A stretch of 64,000 nucleotides of DNA from contig NZ_JAGHQT010000001.1 of assembly GCF_017744155.1 (NCBI RefSeq), positions 496,001 to 560,000 of the forward strand. Direction: 5' to 3'. The notes beneath the pieces were generated by a model. That model was not told the origin of the DNA, did not search any database, and was given only the letters and a program-made list of their open reading frames with translations. The stretch comes from Endozoicomonas sp. G2_1 (GTDB lineage: Bacteria > Pseudomonadota > Gammaproteobacteria > Enterobacterales > Alteromonadaceae). The translations under genes and the position numbers were made by a program. Of the stretch, positions 46,418 through 55,350 are shown piece by piece. Every line of letters starts with the position of its first letter. Position 1 is the first letter of the stretch.

Positions 46418-48538
46418 ATGACTAAACCTCGAGACACCTTCGCTAAACAGCTTGCCAAACCAGTACACTGGTTAATGTTGCTGACCATGTTCGCCAATTG
46501 CGCGCTGTTAGTCCTAGAGCTGTCCAGTTGGATCAGCGCCATTATTGGCTTGTTACTCGTTTACCAAGCTTTGGTCATTTGTGAAAAAATCCGCTCCCCC
46601 AACAAACCGATGATTTGGCTAATCGCGATCACGGGAACTATTTTGTTAGCTTGGCAGAGCAAACAAAACGGTGTCTTAATTAGCATGCTCAATTTGCTTT
46701 GCTTTTCTTATGCCTTAAAACAATTTGAGCTCAATCGCAGGCAAGATTTTTATTTGCAGACGGTGCTTGGCATATTTGTCCTTGCCGCCGCGATGATTTT
46801 TCAGCAATCGCTAGAGATATCGGTGCTCTTTATCGCAGTACTCATACTTAATCTATTGCCGTTACTTTGCTACTTTTCAAGCGACAATTTTTCGATCCCC
46901 GTAACCAACAACCAAACTGGGATTAACAGGCAACCGAGAACAGCTCAGCAGCTCTCAGTCAATCAATACAAAACCCTTGTTTGGCATAGCACTCGACTTG
47001 TTTTACAAAGTATTCCCTTTGCTCTTGTCCTGTTCTTTCTGTTTCCGAGGTTAAGCCCGTTTTGGCAAGTGCCCTTGGCACAATCGGCAAAAACAGGCTT
47101 GTCTGATCAAGTATCCATTGGCGATATCAATCAACTAGTCCAATCAAATGAATTAGCCTTTCGGGCAACGTTTGAGTCGCCAGCACCAGCATTTAATCAG
47201 TTTTACTGGCGGACACTGGTGATGGAAGACTTTGATGGTAAAACTTGGAAAATTCGCAAAGAAAACCAGCGTAATTCAAACATTGCTAACACCAGCTCAA
47301 ACAACAGTAATCAGCTATCTTCAATCAATAGTCAGATCAATTATCAAGGGCAACCACTACTATATAAGGTTATTGCTGAACCCAGTTATCAGTCTTGGTT
47401 ATTTGCGCTTGATGTCGCCCAGCCGCCAGCGACAGAGCGCAATAAGCTAAATTTCACAACCGATTTCACGGTACAAGCAAAAGTCCCGCTGAGCCAAAAA
47501 TTTAGCTACTCCATGCGCAGTTATCCCACTGCAACCATGTCAAAACAGTTGAGTCCTGATTCAAAGCAGCTAAATCGCGAGTTGCCTCAAGGTTCTAACC
47601 CTAGGTTAACCGCCTACGCCTTAGAGCTTAGGCAGCATTACGCTGATGATTTGACACTTGCACAAGCAGTACTTGAGCGCATCCGTCAACAAAACTACTT
47701 TTATACCTTAACACCACCATTGTTGACTAATGGTGAAAATCAGCAGCTCGACCAGTTCTTTTTTGATAGCCAGCAAGGCTTTTGCGTCCATTACGCTGCT
47801 AGTTTTACCTTTATTATGCGAGCGGCGGGTATACCTGCTCGACTCGTTACCGGCTACATGGGCGCAGAATACAATGAAAATGGCGGTTTTTATTCAATTT
47901 ACCAACGTGATGCCCACGCATGGAGTGAAATTTGGCTTGAAGACAAGGGCTGGACGCGAGTAGACCCGACCGCAGCGGTCAGCCCAGAACGAGTCAACCA
48001 AGGCTTTGATCAAGTTAGCAGCCTTCAGCAATCATCCCTTTTGGGTTTTGCCAATTTACGCAAGATAGACTGGTTAAACAAAGTCAGGCAGCAACTGGAT
48101 GCACTAGATTATTACTGGACGCGCTGGATTATTGGCTACAACAGCACTAACCAGTATCAGTTGTTTAAGCAACTTTTTGGCAAGATGCCTTTGTGGAAAT
48201 TCGCGATTATAACAACCTTGTGCTTTGTGCTAGGCCTGAGTTTTATTTGGTGGCTCAACCGCGATAAAAAGTCACGACGAAACACAAACCAATGGCAAGG
48301 GTATTATCATGATTTAGCGACTCGACTTGCCAAAAAGAAATTAGTCAAACAGCCAAGGCAGTCACTTAGCGAATTTAGTCAATTAGTCGCGGCGCAATAT
48401 CCAACGCATCGCGCCGAAGTAAACCACTTTTATCAAACTTACCAGCGCCTTGAATATCAAGCCCAAGACGACAACAGTCAAGAACAAGCATTACAGTCGT
48501 TAAAGCTCAGTTATCGAAAACTGAAAAAAGCGATTTAG
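46418..48538 (+). CDS. TgpA-type transmembrane transglutaminase (DUF3488)
   Basis: The 706-aa protein has several N-terminal membrane helices (about 15-155 and 192-212), a periplasmic transglutaminase domain and a C-terminal helix near 588-608 followed by a DUF4129-like cytoplasmic tail. The catalytic triad is complete: Cys456 in QQGFCVHYAASFTFIMRAAGIPARLVTGY, His500 in RDAHAWSEIW and Asp516 in TRVDPTAAV. TgpA in Pseudomonas is essential; its usual neighbours, a MoxR ATPase and a DUF58 protein, are absent here. The in-frame ATG at 46418 is used. Confidence 0.93.
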   Translation: MTKPRDTFAKQLAKPVHWLMLLTMFANCALLVLELSSWISAIIGLLLVYQALVICEKIRSPNKPMIWLIAITGTILLAWQSKQNGVLISMLNLLCFSYALKQFELNRRQDFYLQTVLGIFVLAAAMIFQQSLEISVLFIAVLILNLLPLLCYFSSDNFSIPVTNNQTGINRQPRTAQQLSVNQYKTLVWHSTRLVLQSIPFALVLFFLFPRLSPFWQVPLAQSAKTGLSDQVSIGDINQLVQSNELAFRATFESPAPAFNQFYWRTLVMEDFDGKTWKIRKENQRNSNIANTSSNNSNQLSSINSQINYQGQPLLYKVIAEPSYQSWLFALDVAQPPATERNKLNFTTDFTVQAKVPLSQKFSYSMRSYPTATMSKQLSPDSKQLNRELPQGSNPRLTAYALELRQHYADDLTLAQAVLERIRQQNYFYTLTPPLLTNGENQQLDQFFFDSQQGFCVHYAASFTFIMRAAGIPARLVTGYMGAEYNENGGFYSIYQRDAHAWSEIWLEDKGWTRVDPTAAVSPERVNQGFDQVSSLQQSSLLGFANLRKIDWLNKVRQQLDALDYYWTRWIIGYNSTNQYQLFKQLFGKMPLWKFAIITTLCFVLGLSFIWWLNRDKKSRRNTNQWQGYYHDLATRLAKKKLVKQPRQSLSEFSQLVAAQYPTHRAEVNHFYQTYQRLEYQAQDDNSQEQALQSLKLSYRKLKKAI

Positions 48539-48559
48539 GTCAATCAAATTAAAACAACA

Positions 48560-48587
48560 AAAAAGGAGACTTAATTGTCTCCTTTTT
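48560..48587. terminator. Bidirectional terminator between tgpA-like and enolase-type genes
   Basis: An 11-bp perfect stem (AAAAAGGAGAC at 48560-48570, GTCTCCTTTTT at 48577-48587) with a 6-nt loop serves the two convergent transcripts. Confidence 0.93.
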
Positions 48588-48633
48588 AATAGCGTTAAAA
48601 CGCTACTCAACTACATATCCAGGTCGGTAAAAA

Positions 48634-49809
48634 TTATTTAACCACAACATGCGGTGAGCGCTTAACTACCGCATCGTTAAGTTCAATACCAATACCGGGA
48701 ACTTCGGTGACTTGGAAGAAGCCATCAACCGGCTGTGGATCTTGTAAACAAAGCTCACGGTTCCAGTCTTTTATCGCATACGTGTGATGCTCGTGAATCA
48801 AAAAGTTAGGGATTGCCGTTTCTAAGTGCAGCGACGCCGCGGTTGCCACTGGGCCACCACAAACGTGAGCCTGAATGCGAATATCGTAAACATCAGCGTA
48901 ATCACACACTTTTTTCGCTTCTGTAAAACCACCACATAAACCAACATCAGGCTGCAGAACGTCAATACTTTGGTCTTCTAAATAAGGACGAATATCCCAA
49001 CGGTGATACAAACGCTCGCCACCGGCAATTGGCACATTAACTCGATCAGAGACTTTTTTGTGTATTGCTGAATTCAAATAATTAACGGGCTCTTCGTAAT
49101 ACATACAGCCGATATCTTCAATAATTTCACCCATTTGAATAGCGCTAGCGGTGCCCATTAACGAGTGTGATTCAAAAATAATATCGCCGTCTTCACCCAC
49201 GGCATCGCGAATCGCTTGCAAGCGCTCGCGGAATAATCGCATTTCGGGTTTGGTAAACAGCTTAGTGCGGTCGAAATACGAGTTGCCTTCTAAATCGTAA
49301 ACAATTGGGTCAATTTTTACCGCGTCGTAACCGTCAGCAATTGCTTTTTCAGCCGCTCGCCCATAGTCTTCTGGCTTCAATAATTTGTTGACTTGAGTAT
49401 CCCAGTCAAATTGTAACTGGCTGGCATAAGTGCGCAGTTTGTCGTTAACTTTACCACCAAGTAGTTGATAAACAGGAAGCTCTAATGCTTTGCCTTTGAT
49501 ATCCCAGAGCGCGGTGTCAATGGCACTCATCGCCGAATAAAGCACTGGCCCGCCGCCAAGTCCCCAGAAACTCTCTCTGAGCATGCGCGTCCATAAGAGT
49601 TCAGTTTGCATCGGATTAAAACCAATCAGCATCGCCTCAGCGATTTCTTTGATCATCGCAGCCGCCGCACTGTGGCCTAAGTCGTAGGCTAAGCCTGCTT
49701 CACCAACACCGGTTAAACCGTTGTCTGTGTAAATTCTGACAAAAACTGGGTTCCACTGTGGACGTTTAGGACAGTGAATATCAAAAATTTCTACTTGGGT
49801 AATTTTCAT
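48634..49809 (-). CDS. Enolase-superfamily sugar-acid dehydratase (mandelate racemase group)
   Basis: The 391-aa protein abstracts a proton next to a carboxylate using divalent metal. Metal ligands are Glu213 (with catalytic-type His215 in FESHSLMG), Glu239 or Glu240 (YYEEPVNY) and Glu265 (AGGERLY). Lys165 of VKIDP is on the usual base strand, and the Asp288/His315 dyad (QPDVGLCGG, QAHVCGGP) is intact. This His-bearing ligand pattern resembles galactonate dehydratase. The substrate is unknown. It is the last gene of a probable three-gene operon, 35 bp after the aldolase. Confidence 0.9.
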   Translation of the reverse strand: MKITQVEIFDIHCPKRPQWNPVFVRIYTDNGLTGVGEAGLAYDLGHSAAAAMIKEIAEAMLIGFNPMQTELLWTRMLRESFWGLGGGPVLYSAMSAIDTALWDIKGKALELPVYQLLGGKVNDKLRTYASQLQFDWDTQVNKLLKPEDYGRAAEKAIADGYDAVKIDPIVYDLEGNSYFDRTKLFTKPEMRLFRERLQAIRDAVGEDGDIIFESHSLMGTASAIQMGEIIEDIGCMYYEEPVNYLNSAIHKKVSDRVNVPIAGGERLYHRWDIRPYLEDQSIDVLQPDVGLCGGFTEAKKVCDYADVYDIRIQAHVCGGPVATAASLHLETAIPNFLIHEHHTYAIKDWNRELCLQDPQPVDGFFQVTEVPGIGIELNDAVVKRSPHVVVK

Positions 49810-49844
49810 TTTTTACAGTTACTCTTTAAACAGCTGGCGTTTTT

Positions 49845-50645
49845 TTACTCGGCAAAAGAAGGATCGTGACGATAAGCTTTGCGCACCATCGCTGGCCATG
49901 ATTTTTGACCGCCTGTTAGCCCAGTATGAACAATATTGGCCTGTGCTTTAATACCGTCAACAATAGCCTGTTCAACCAGTACAGGCTTCATGCCAGTCGA
50001 CATAATTTGCAACTGTACCTGACAAGCGCGAGTTAAGTCGTACATGTGCATAAAAGCATCGCCGATGGTTTTACCTAAAGTAAGCCCGCCGTGATTGCGC
50101 AGCAACATAAAATTGCTATTACCTAAATCTTGCTGCAAACGAAGCTTTTCATCTTGATTAACGGCCAAGCCTTCGTAATCGTGATAACTCATCGATGCCA
50201 AGGCAAACATGGCATACTGACTCAGCGGCAGTAAGCCTTCTTCTAAGCTCGCGACGGCGATAGTTTCATTAGTGTGCAAATGTAAAACACACATCGCATC
50301 GTGACGAACTTGATGAATCGCACTGTGAATAGTAAAGCCAGCAGGGTTGATTTCAAAAGGACTATTTGGATCTAAGATATTGCCATCAATATCTATTTTG
50401 ACCAGATTACTGGCAGTGATTTCATCAAAAGCCAAGCCAAAGGCATTAATCAAATAATGGTCAGTATTGGGAATACGGGCGGAGATATGCGTATAAATCA
50501 AATCATCCCAACCGTGCATCGCCACTAAACGGTAACAAGCGGCTAAGTCAACGCGAGTTTGCCACTCTAATTCGCTAATATCAGCTTTATTAACACCAGC
50601 AGGAATTGGGTATGGCTGTGGGCTACTGTGATTGTCGTGATTCAA
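49845..50645 (-). CDS. Class II aldolase/adducin family protein
   Basis: The 266-aa zinc enzyme of the fuculose-phosphate aldolase fold has metal ligands His122, His124 (LHLHTNE) and His185 (LRNHGGLTL), with Glu98 in FEINPAGF as the likely acid/base position. It probably cleaves or decarboxylates a sugar-acid-derived ketose. The start is a TTG at 50645, the only candidate in the open frame after an upstream stop, and it lies 5 bp after the stop of a 57-aa membrane protein gene. It is followed by the enolase-type gene. Confidence 0.9.
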   Translation of the reverse strand: MNHDNHSSPQPYPIPAGVNKADISELEWQTRVDLAACYRLVAMHGWDDLIYTHISARIPNTDHYLINAFGLAFDEITASNLVKIDIDGNILDPNSPFEINPAGFTIHSAIHQVRHDAMCVLHLHTNETIAVASLEEGLLPLSQYAMFALASMSYHDYEGLAVNQDEKLRLQQDLGNSNFMLLRNHGGLTLGKTIGDAFMHMYDLTRACQVQLQIMSTGMKPVLVEQAIVDGIKAQANIVHTGLTGGQKSWPAMVRKAYRHDPSFAE

Positions 50646-50650
50646 ACTCG

Positions 50651-50824
50651 TTACCCCATACCTTTAATGATAGCGCTGATTAGCATTATAAAAACTAATA
50701 CCATAATAATTTTGCTGTATTTGCTTTGCTGTTCACCGTCGAGCGGTTTACCAAAACGTTCACCCAAAATAACCATTAAGGCCACACCACCAAAGACGGC
50801 AGCTAAAATAATTAATAGCGTCAT
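50651..50824 (-). CDS. Small membrane protein (57 aa), first gene of the aldolase operon
   Basis: The frame begins MTLLIILAAVFGGVALMVIL at the ATG at 50824, has a polar linker GERFGKPLDGEQQSKYSKII, and ends with the second helix MVLVFIMLISAIIKGMG. It therefore has two membrane helices with a short charged loop. AAGAG lies about 10 bases before the ATG. The stop lies 5 bp before the TTG of the aldolase gene, arguing for translational coupling. I do not recognise a family. It diverges from the ThrE-type gene. Confidence 0.72.
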   Translation of the reverse strand: MTLLIILAAVFGGVALMVILGERFGKPLDGEQQSKYSKIIMVLVFIMLISAIIKGMG

Positions 50825-50946
50825 TATATCGCTCTTATCATTAGTAAAAATAATCTGAAGTTAGCAAAGGAAATCATGCTAACAATGTCAAAATTGTTGT
50901 TATAATAACTGTTTACTAATCACTACGCTATGAGATCGATCAACTA

Positions 50947-52170
50947 ATGGTTCAAAGTGCCGACTTTATTGAAAAGCGCCGTTTTATCATTGATTTGGGT
51001 AAAGCCCTGCATAAATTTGGTACTAACTCTTTTCGCACCGAAGCTCACTTACAAAGTGTTGCTAGCTTTTTGGGCGTCAAGGGATCGTTTATTATTACAC
51101 CGACATCACTGACCTTTGTCTTATTTGACGGTGAAGAACAAGAATACAGCCATATTGCTCGCGTAAACCCGGGTGAGCTTGATCTCGGCTCCCTCGCTCG
51201 TACCGATGAACTGGTCGATGAACTCAGTAGCGGCCAACGCAACCTCTCAGAAGCGATTGATCGCTTAGAAGAAATAGCCAACAAACCAAATCCTTATGGC
51301 AAATTTTTAACCTTTACTGCCTTCGGTTTTTCCAGCGGTGCTTTCGCCATGCTGATGCACACCAGTTGGAATGACGTGTTTTGGTCAACCGTATTGGGCT
51401 TTCTAGTCGCTGTTTTCGTTTTTTGGTCTGAGCGTTCAAAACGCGTCACCGAAATGCTCGAACCTTTATCCGCGCTTAGTTGTGCGCTCTTGGCTTCGGC
51501 AATTACCAATATTGACCCCAGTATTAATATGCCACTGGTCATCCTTTCAGCGATAATCGTGTTTATTCCCGGTTTGTCACTAACGCTTGGCTTGTCAGAA
51601 CTAGCCGCTCGTCACTTAATGTCCGGCACTGCACGGGTTATGGACGCAACTATGGTGCTGTTTAAGCTATATTTTGGCGCTGTTTTAGGGATGGCACTTG
51701 GCAATATTTTTTGGGGTACCGCTGAGTTTGTCGCACCTGAAACCATGCCCAACTGGACTGCTTGGATAGCAGTGACCATATTATCAATTACCCTAGTGAT
51801 TCTGTTTAAAGTCAGAAAGAAAGACGCTCCTTGGGGCATTATTTGTGGCTACATTGCCTTTGGCGCCAGTATTTGGGCAAGTAATTATCTCGACTACGCG
51901 CTATCGGCCTTTGTCGGCTCATTTGCACTCGGTATCTACAGTAACTTGTTCTCTCGAATCATGAACTTGCCGTCGAGCATTGTGATGTTGCTTGGTCTCG
52001 TAGTGCTCGTGCCGGGCAGTAAAGTATACATCGGCTTGAGCAGTTTAGTGTCAGGACAGGTGATGCTTGAAACCCAAGGCGTTGGTGTGCAGACCTTTTT
52101 AATCTTTATGTCATTGGTTGCCGGACTTATTTTTGCTAATGTAGCGGTTCGCTCTCGAAAGAGTTTATAG
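50947..52170 (+). CDS. Threonine/serine exporter (ThrE family)
   Basis: The 407-aa protein combines an N-terminal cytoplasmic DUF1212 part (MVQSADFIEKRRFIIDLGKALHKFGTNSFRTEAHL) with about ten membrane helices in two halves, as in fused ThrE exporters. The central FIPGLSLTLGLSELAARHLMSGTARVMDA and later SSIVMLLGLVVLVPGSKVYIG are the two related repeats. It exports threonine or serine by the proton gradient in characterised members; the substrate here is inferred. The TetR gene follows by 67 bp and may be cotranscribed. Confidence 0.9.
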   Translation: MVQSADFIEKRRFIIDLGKALHKFGTNSFRTEAHLQSVASFLGVKGSFIITPTSLTFVLFDGEEQEYSHIARVNPGELDLGSLARTDELVDELSSGQRNLSEAIDRLEEIANKPNPYGKFLTFTAFGFSSGAFAMLMHTSWNDVFWSTVLGFLVAVFVFWSERSKRVTEMLEPLSALSCALLASAITNIDPSINMPLVILSAIIVFIPGLSLTLGLSELAARHLMSGTARVMDATMVLFKLYFGAVLGMALGNIFWGTAEFVAPETMPNWTAWIAVTILSITLVILFKVRKKDAPWGIICGYIAFGASIWASNYLDYALSAFVGSFALGIYSNLFSRIMNLPSSIVMLLGLVVLVPGSKVYIGLSSLVSGQVMLETQGVGVQTFLIFMSLVAGLIFANVAVRSRKSL

Positions 52171-52237
52171 ATAATGGTGCGTCATCGGCTGATCATGTGA
52201 TGACGTGCCTGCTTTACCGAGTATAAATGCAAAACAA

Positions 52238-52903
52238 ATGACAGCAAAAAGCACTAAGCCCGAAAAAAAGAATTATCACCACGGAGATCTTCATCAAGCG
52301 TTATTGTTGAATGCTCGTCAAATGATTGAGCGCGATGGTGTCGATTCATTATCGCTTCGTAAGTTGGCGGAGCAAGTTGGCGTTTCACGAACGGCGGCTT
52401 ATCACCACTTCAAAGATAAAAACGACTTGCTAATAGCCATTGCTAGCCAAGGTTTTCAAGAGTGGCAGCAACTTTGCCAGCAGTTTTTCGCCGTTCAAAC
52501 AAGTGAAGGCAGCCATCAAACAACCAACTCGCTTGGCCCGGAGGCTTTTGCCCGTTTTTTTCAAACATATATTGAATACGCCACCAATAACCCTGCGATT
52601 TACCAACTCATGTTTGGCGACACCCTATGGCCCAACACCAGTCCAGACGAAACCATTAAGCTCACTCAAACCGCCCACCCTTGCTTTCAGTATCAATTAG
52701 AGCTAACCAAACAGTGGCAACAACAAGGTATTTTAAGTCCGTCAGAAGATTCTCTTAGGCTCACTCAAGTAACCTGGGCAACTATGCATGGTATCGCACG
52801 GCTAGTCATCGACGGTGTTTATCAACAAGGTGCGAGTATTGACGATATTTGCCAGTGCGCTATCAATTTGTTGCTCAATAAAACCGACAGTCAACTGAGC
52901 TAA
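52238..52903 (+). CDS. TetR/AcrR family transcriptional regulator
   Basis: The 221-aa repressor uses the ATG at 52238; an upstream GTG at 52205 is possible. The TetR helix-turn-helix lies near residues 18-60 (HGDLHQALLLNARQMIERDGVDSLSLRKLAEQVGVSRTAAYHHFKDKNDLL). The C-terminal domain (FARFFQTYIEYATNNPAIYQLMFGDTLWP) resembles the WHG/TetR_C group. No ligand can be assigned. It may regulate itself, the ThrE-type exporter or the peptidase downstream. Confidence 0.9.
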   Translation: MTAKSTKPEKKNYHHGDLHQALLLNARQMIERDGVDSLSLRKLAEQVGVSRTAAYHHFKDKNDLLIAIASQGFQEWQQLCQQFFAVQTSEGSHQTTNSLGPEAFARFFQTYIEYATNNPAIYQLMFGDTLWPNTSPDETIKLTQTAHPCFQYQLELTKQWQQQGILSPSEDSLRLTQVTWATMHGIARLVIDGVYQQGASIDDICQCAINLLLNKTDSQLS

Positions 52904-52921
52904 TTTATCTCCTCGTAAAGC

Positions 52922-52957
52922 TTTTCTGACACTAGCATCTTAAAAAGTGTCAGAAAA
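52922..52957. promoter_or_regulatory. 12-bp inverted repeat between the TetR and M13 peptidase genes
   Basis: TTTTCTGACACT (52922-52933) and AGTGTCAGAAAA (52946-52957) are perfect arms around a 12-nt centre. It could be the TetR terminator or an operator for the peptidase gene; no T-run follows on the plus strand. Confidence 0.5.
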
Positions 52958-53045
52958 TGTTAATAGCCTGATCCAAAACTGGCATTAAGGTTAACAAGTG
53001 TTTACTATCAGCCCGTCTACTTTTCTTCAAAATAGAGAAAATTTT

Positions 53046-55106
53046 ATGAAAACTATATTAACCAGCGCTGCGTGCGCTTCACTACTCGTGCTATCTGCTT
53101 GTAGTCACGATGTTGCACAAAAGACTGATGCACCTGCTATCAAAAAAACAGCACTTGCTTCAGGTATTGAAAAAGCCAATATTGACAACAGTGTTCGTCC
53201 TCAAGACAACTTTTATCAATACGTTAACGGCGGCTGGTTAAAAACTCATGATATTCCAGGTGACAAAACTGCAATTGGTTCTTTTTACGATTTGCGTGAT
53301 AAGGCCGATGCCGACGTTAAAGCGATTATTGAAAGCCTAGCAGCAACACCGAACCTAAAAGCGGGTTCGGATGAACAAAAAGTAGCAGATTTATTCCGTG
53401 CTTACATGGATCAAGAAACTCGCGACAGTCTAGGAATCAAGCCGGTTCAAGCGTTACTGTCACAAATCAACGGTCTACAAGACAAAGATCAATTAGTTGA
53501 GTTTTTTGGTCAATCGCAAGCGGCTGGCGTGGGCGGTCCAATGATCTTATATGTGAGTGTAGATGCTAAAGACTCAAGCCGTTACGCCACCCATATTTGG
53601 CAAGGTGGCCTAGGTTTGCCAGACAAAGATTACTACTTTAACGACGCAGAACGCTTTGTTAACTTGCGCGACGGTTACAGCAAACACATTGCCAAAATGT
53701 TTGACCTAGCGGGCCTTGAAAACGGCGAGCAAGCAGGCAAAACCATTTTAGACCTAGAAACAAAAATCGCCGAGTACCATTGGACTCGCGTACAAAGCCG
53801 AGACAGTGAAAAGCGCTACAACAAGTTTGAAACAGCGAAACTCAACGAGCTCAGCGACACCATTAACTGGCAAGGCTTTTTAGCTGCGCAAGGCGTTGGC
53901 TCAGAAAAAGATATCATTATTAACCAGCCAGACTTTATTCAAGGCCTTGGTAAACTCATTAATGATGTATCACTTGAAGATTGGCAAACCTATTTAACCT
54001 TCCACACCTTGAGTAACTTTGCCAGCTACTTAACTGCAGATTTAGACAACGAAAACTTTGAGTTTTTCTCTAAGCAATTAAGCGGCCGTCAAGAACAACG
54101 TCCACAATGGAAACGCGGCGTTGCTATAGTAAACCAAAATGTTGGCGAAGTTATCGGTAAAGTGTACGTCAGTCGCCACTTCACACCTGAAGCGAAAGCG
54201 CGTATGGGTGTATTGGTTGAAAACTTGCGTTCAGCGTATGGCGCGAGCATTAATGATCTTGACTGGATGTCTGACGATACCAAAAAAGCTGCTCAGGTCA
54301 AACTCGCTGCTTTCACTCCCAAAATTGGCTACCCAGATAAATGGCAAGACTACTCAGCGCTTGAAATTAAAGGTGACGATCTAGTCGGCAATATCATTCG
54401 CTCAAGTGAACTATCTCACCAACGCGATATTGAAAAACTGGGCGGACCAATCCAAACTTGGGAATGGTTGATGACTCCACAAACGGTCAATGCCTACTAC
54501 AATCCAACGGTTAATGAGATCGTTTTCCCTGCCGCTATTTTACAACCACCATTTTTCAATATGGCAGCTGATGACGCAGTCAACTACGGCGGCATTGGTG
54601 CAGTAATTGGTCACGAAATGGGTCACGGTTTTGACGACCAAGGCAGCCGCTACGACGCCGAAGGCAACTTGCGCAACTGGTGGACAGACCAAGATTTAGA
54701 GAAGTTTAAAGAACGCACTAAAGTATTAGTTGAGCAATACGCTGACTATCAAGTATTTGACGATTTAAACGTCAATGGTGAGCTTACGCTTGGTGAAAAC
54801 ATCGGTGACTTATCTGGCTTAACTATCGCCTACAAGGCATACAAAGCATCCCTGAACGGCAAAGAAGCACCGGTTATCGATGGTTTAACTGGCGACCAAC
54901 GCTTCTTTATGGGTTTTACTCAAATTTGGCGTTCAAAAATTGTTGAACAGTCAATGCGCAACCGCGTTGCAACAGACCCTCACTCACCGGGCGAATTCCG
55001 CGCAGTCGGTTCTCTGTCTAACATGAACGAATTCTACGAAGCGTTCGATGTTAAAGAAGGTGACGGTATGTATCTAGCGCCTGAGAAACGAGTAAAAATT
55101 TGGTAA
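53046..55106 (+). CDS. M13-family (neprilysin-like) zinc endopeptidase lipoprotein
   Basis: The ATG at 53046 gives 686 aa with a lipobox LSAC and Cys19, so it is anchored in the envelope. The zinc motif HEMGH spans 523-527 in GHEMGHGFDDQGSRYD and the third ligand is Glu584 in GENIGDLSGL. NAYYNPTVNEIVFPAAILQPPFF and the C-terminal W are family-typical. M13 peptidases cut peptides of limited size. It is transcribed alone and ends in a strong UUCG-loop terminator. Confidence 0.95.
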   Translation: MKTILTSAACASLLVLSACSHDVAQKTDAPAIKKTALASGIEKANIDNSVRPQDNFYQYVNGGWLKTHDIPGDKTAIGSFYDLRDKADADVKAIIESLAATPNLKAGSDEQKVADLFRAYMDQETRDSLGIKPVQALLSQINGLQDKDQLVEFFGQSQAAGVGGPMILYVSVDAKDSSRYATHIWQGGLGLPDKDYYFNDAERFVNLRDGYSKHIAKMFDLAGLENGEQAGKTILDLETKIAEYHWTRVQSRDSEKRYNKFETAKLNELSDTINWQGFLAAQGVGSEKDIIINQPDFIQGLGKLINDVSLEDWQTYLTFHTLSNFASYLTADLDNENFEFFSKQLSGRQEQRPQWKRGVAIVNQNVGEVIGKVYVSRHFTPEAKARMGVLVENLRSAYGASINDLDWMSDDTKKAAQVKLAAFTPKIGYPDKWQDYSALEIKGDDLVGNIIRSSELSHQRDIEKLGGPIQTWEWLMTPQTVNAYYNPTVNEIVFPAAILQPPFFNMAADDAVNYGGIGAVIGHEMGHGFDDQGSRYDAEGNLRNWWTDQDLEKFKERTKVLVEQYADYQVFDDLNVNGELTLGENIGDLSGLTIAYKAYKASLNGKEAPVIDGLTGDQRFFMGFTQIWRSKIVEQSMRNRVATDPHSPGEFRAVGSLSNMNEFYEAFDVKEGDGMYLAPEKRVKIW

Positions 55107-55125
55107 TCAGCCAATATTAATCGGG

Positions 55126-55157
55126 ATAAAAGCAAGCTTCGGCTTGCTTTTATTTTT
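55126..55157 (+). terminator. Terminator of the M13 peptidase gene
   Basis: A 12-bp stem (ATAAAAGCAAGC at 55126-55137, GCTTGCTTTTAT at 55142-55153) is closed by the stable tetraloop TTCG and followed by Ts. Confidence 0.93.
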
Positions 55158-55350
55158 ATCAGTACTTGTTAACCTAAACCAAGCTAAAGCGCAAATTAGC
55201 TTGCTAACGACGCTTTTGTTAGACATTCCTCCAAAAGCCGATTATCCTTGAGCGATAAGAATTTCCCGGTTATTGCCCACCAACTTAGTTACCTCTTATA
55301 ACTTCGATTATCGCGCCAATAACACGGGTGACAACGATAAAGAGTACAAT

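Noticed and set aside
50628-50858. 76-aa plus-strand frame with hydrophobic residues
   Set aside because: It is antisense to the 57-aa protein gene, which has better start signals and coupling with the aldolase.
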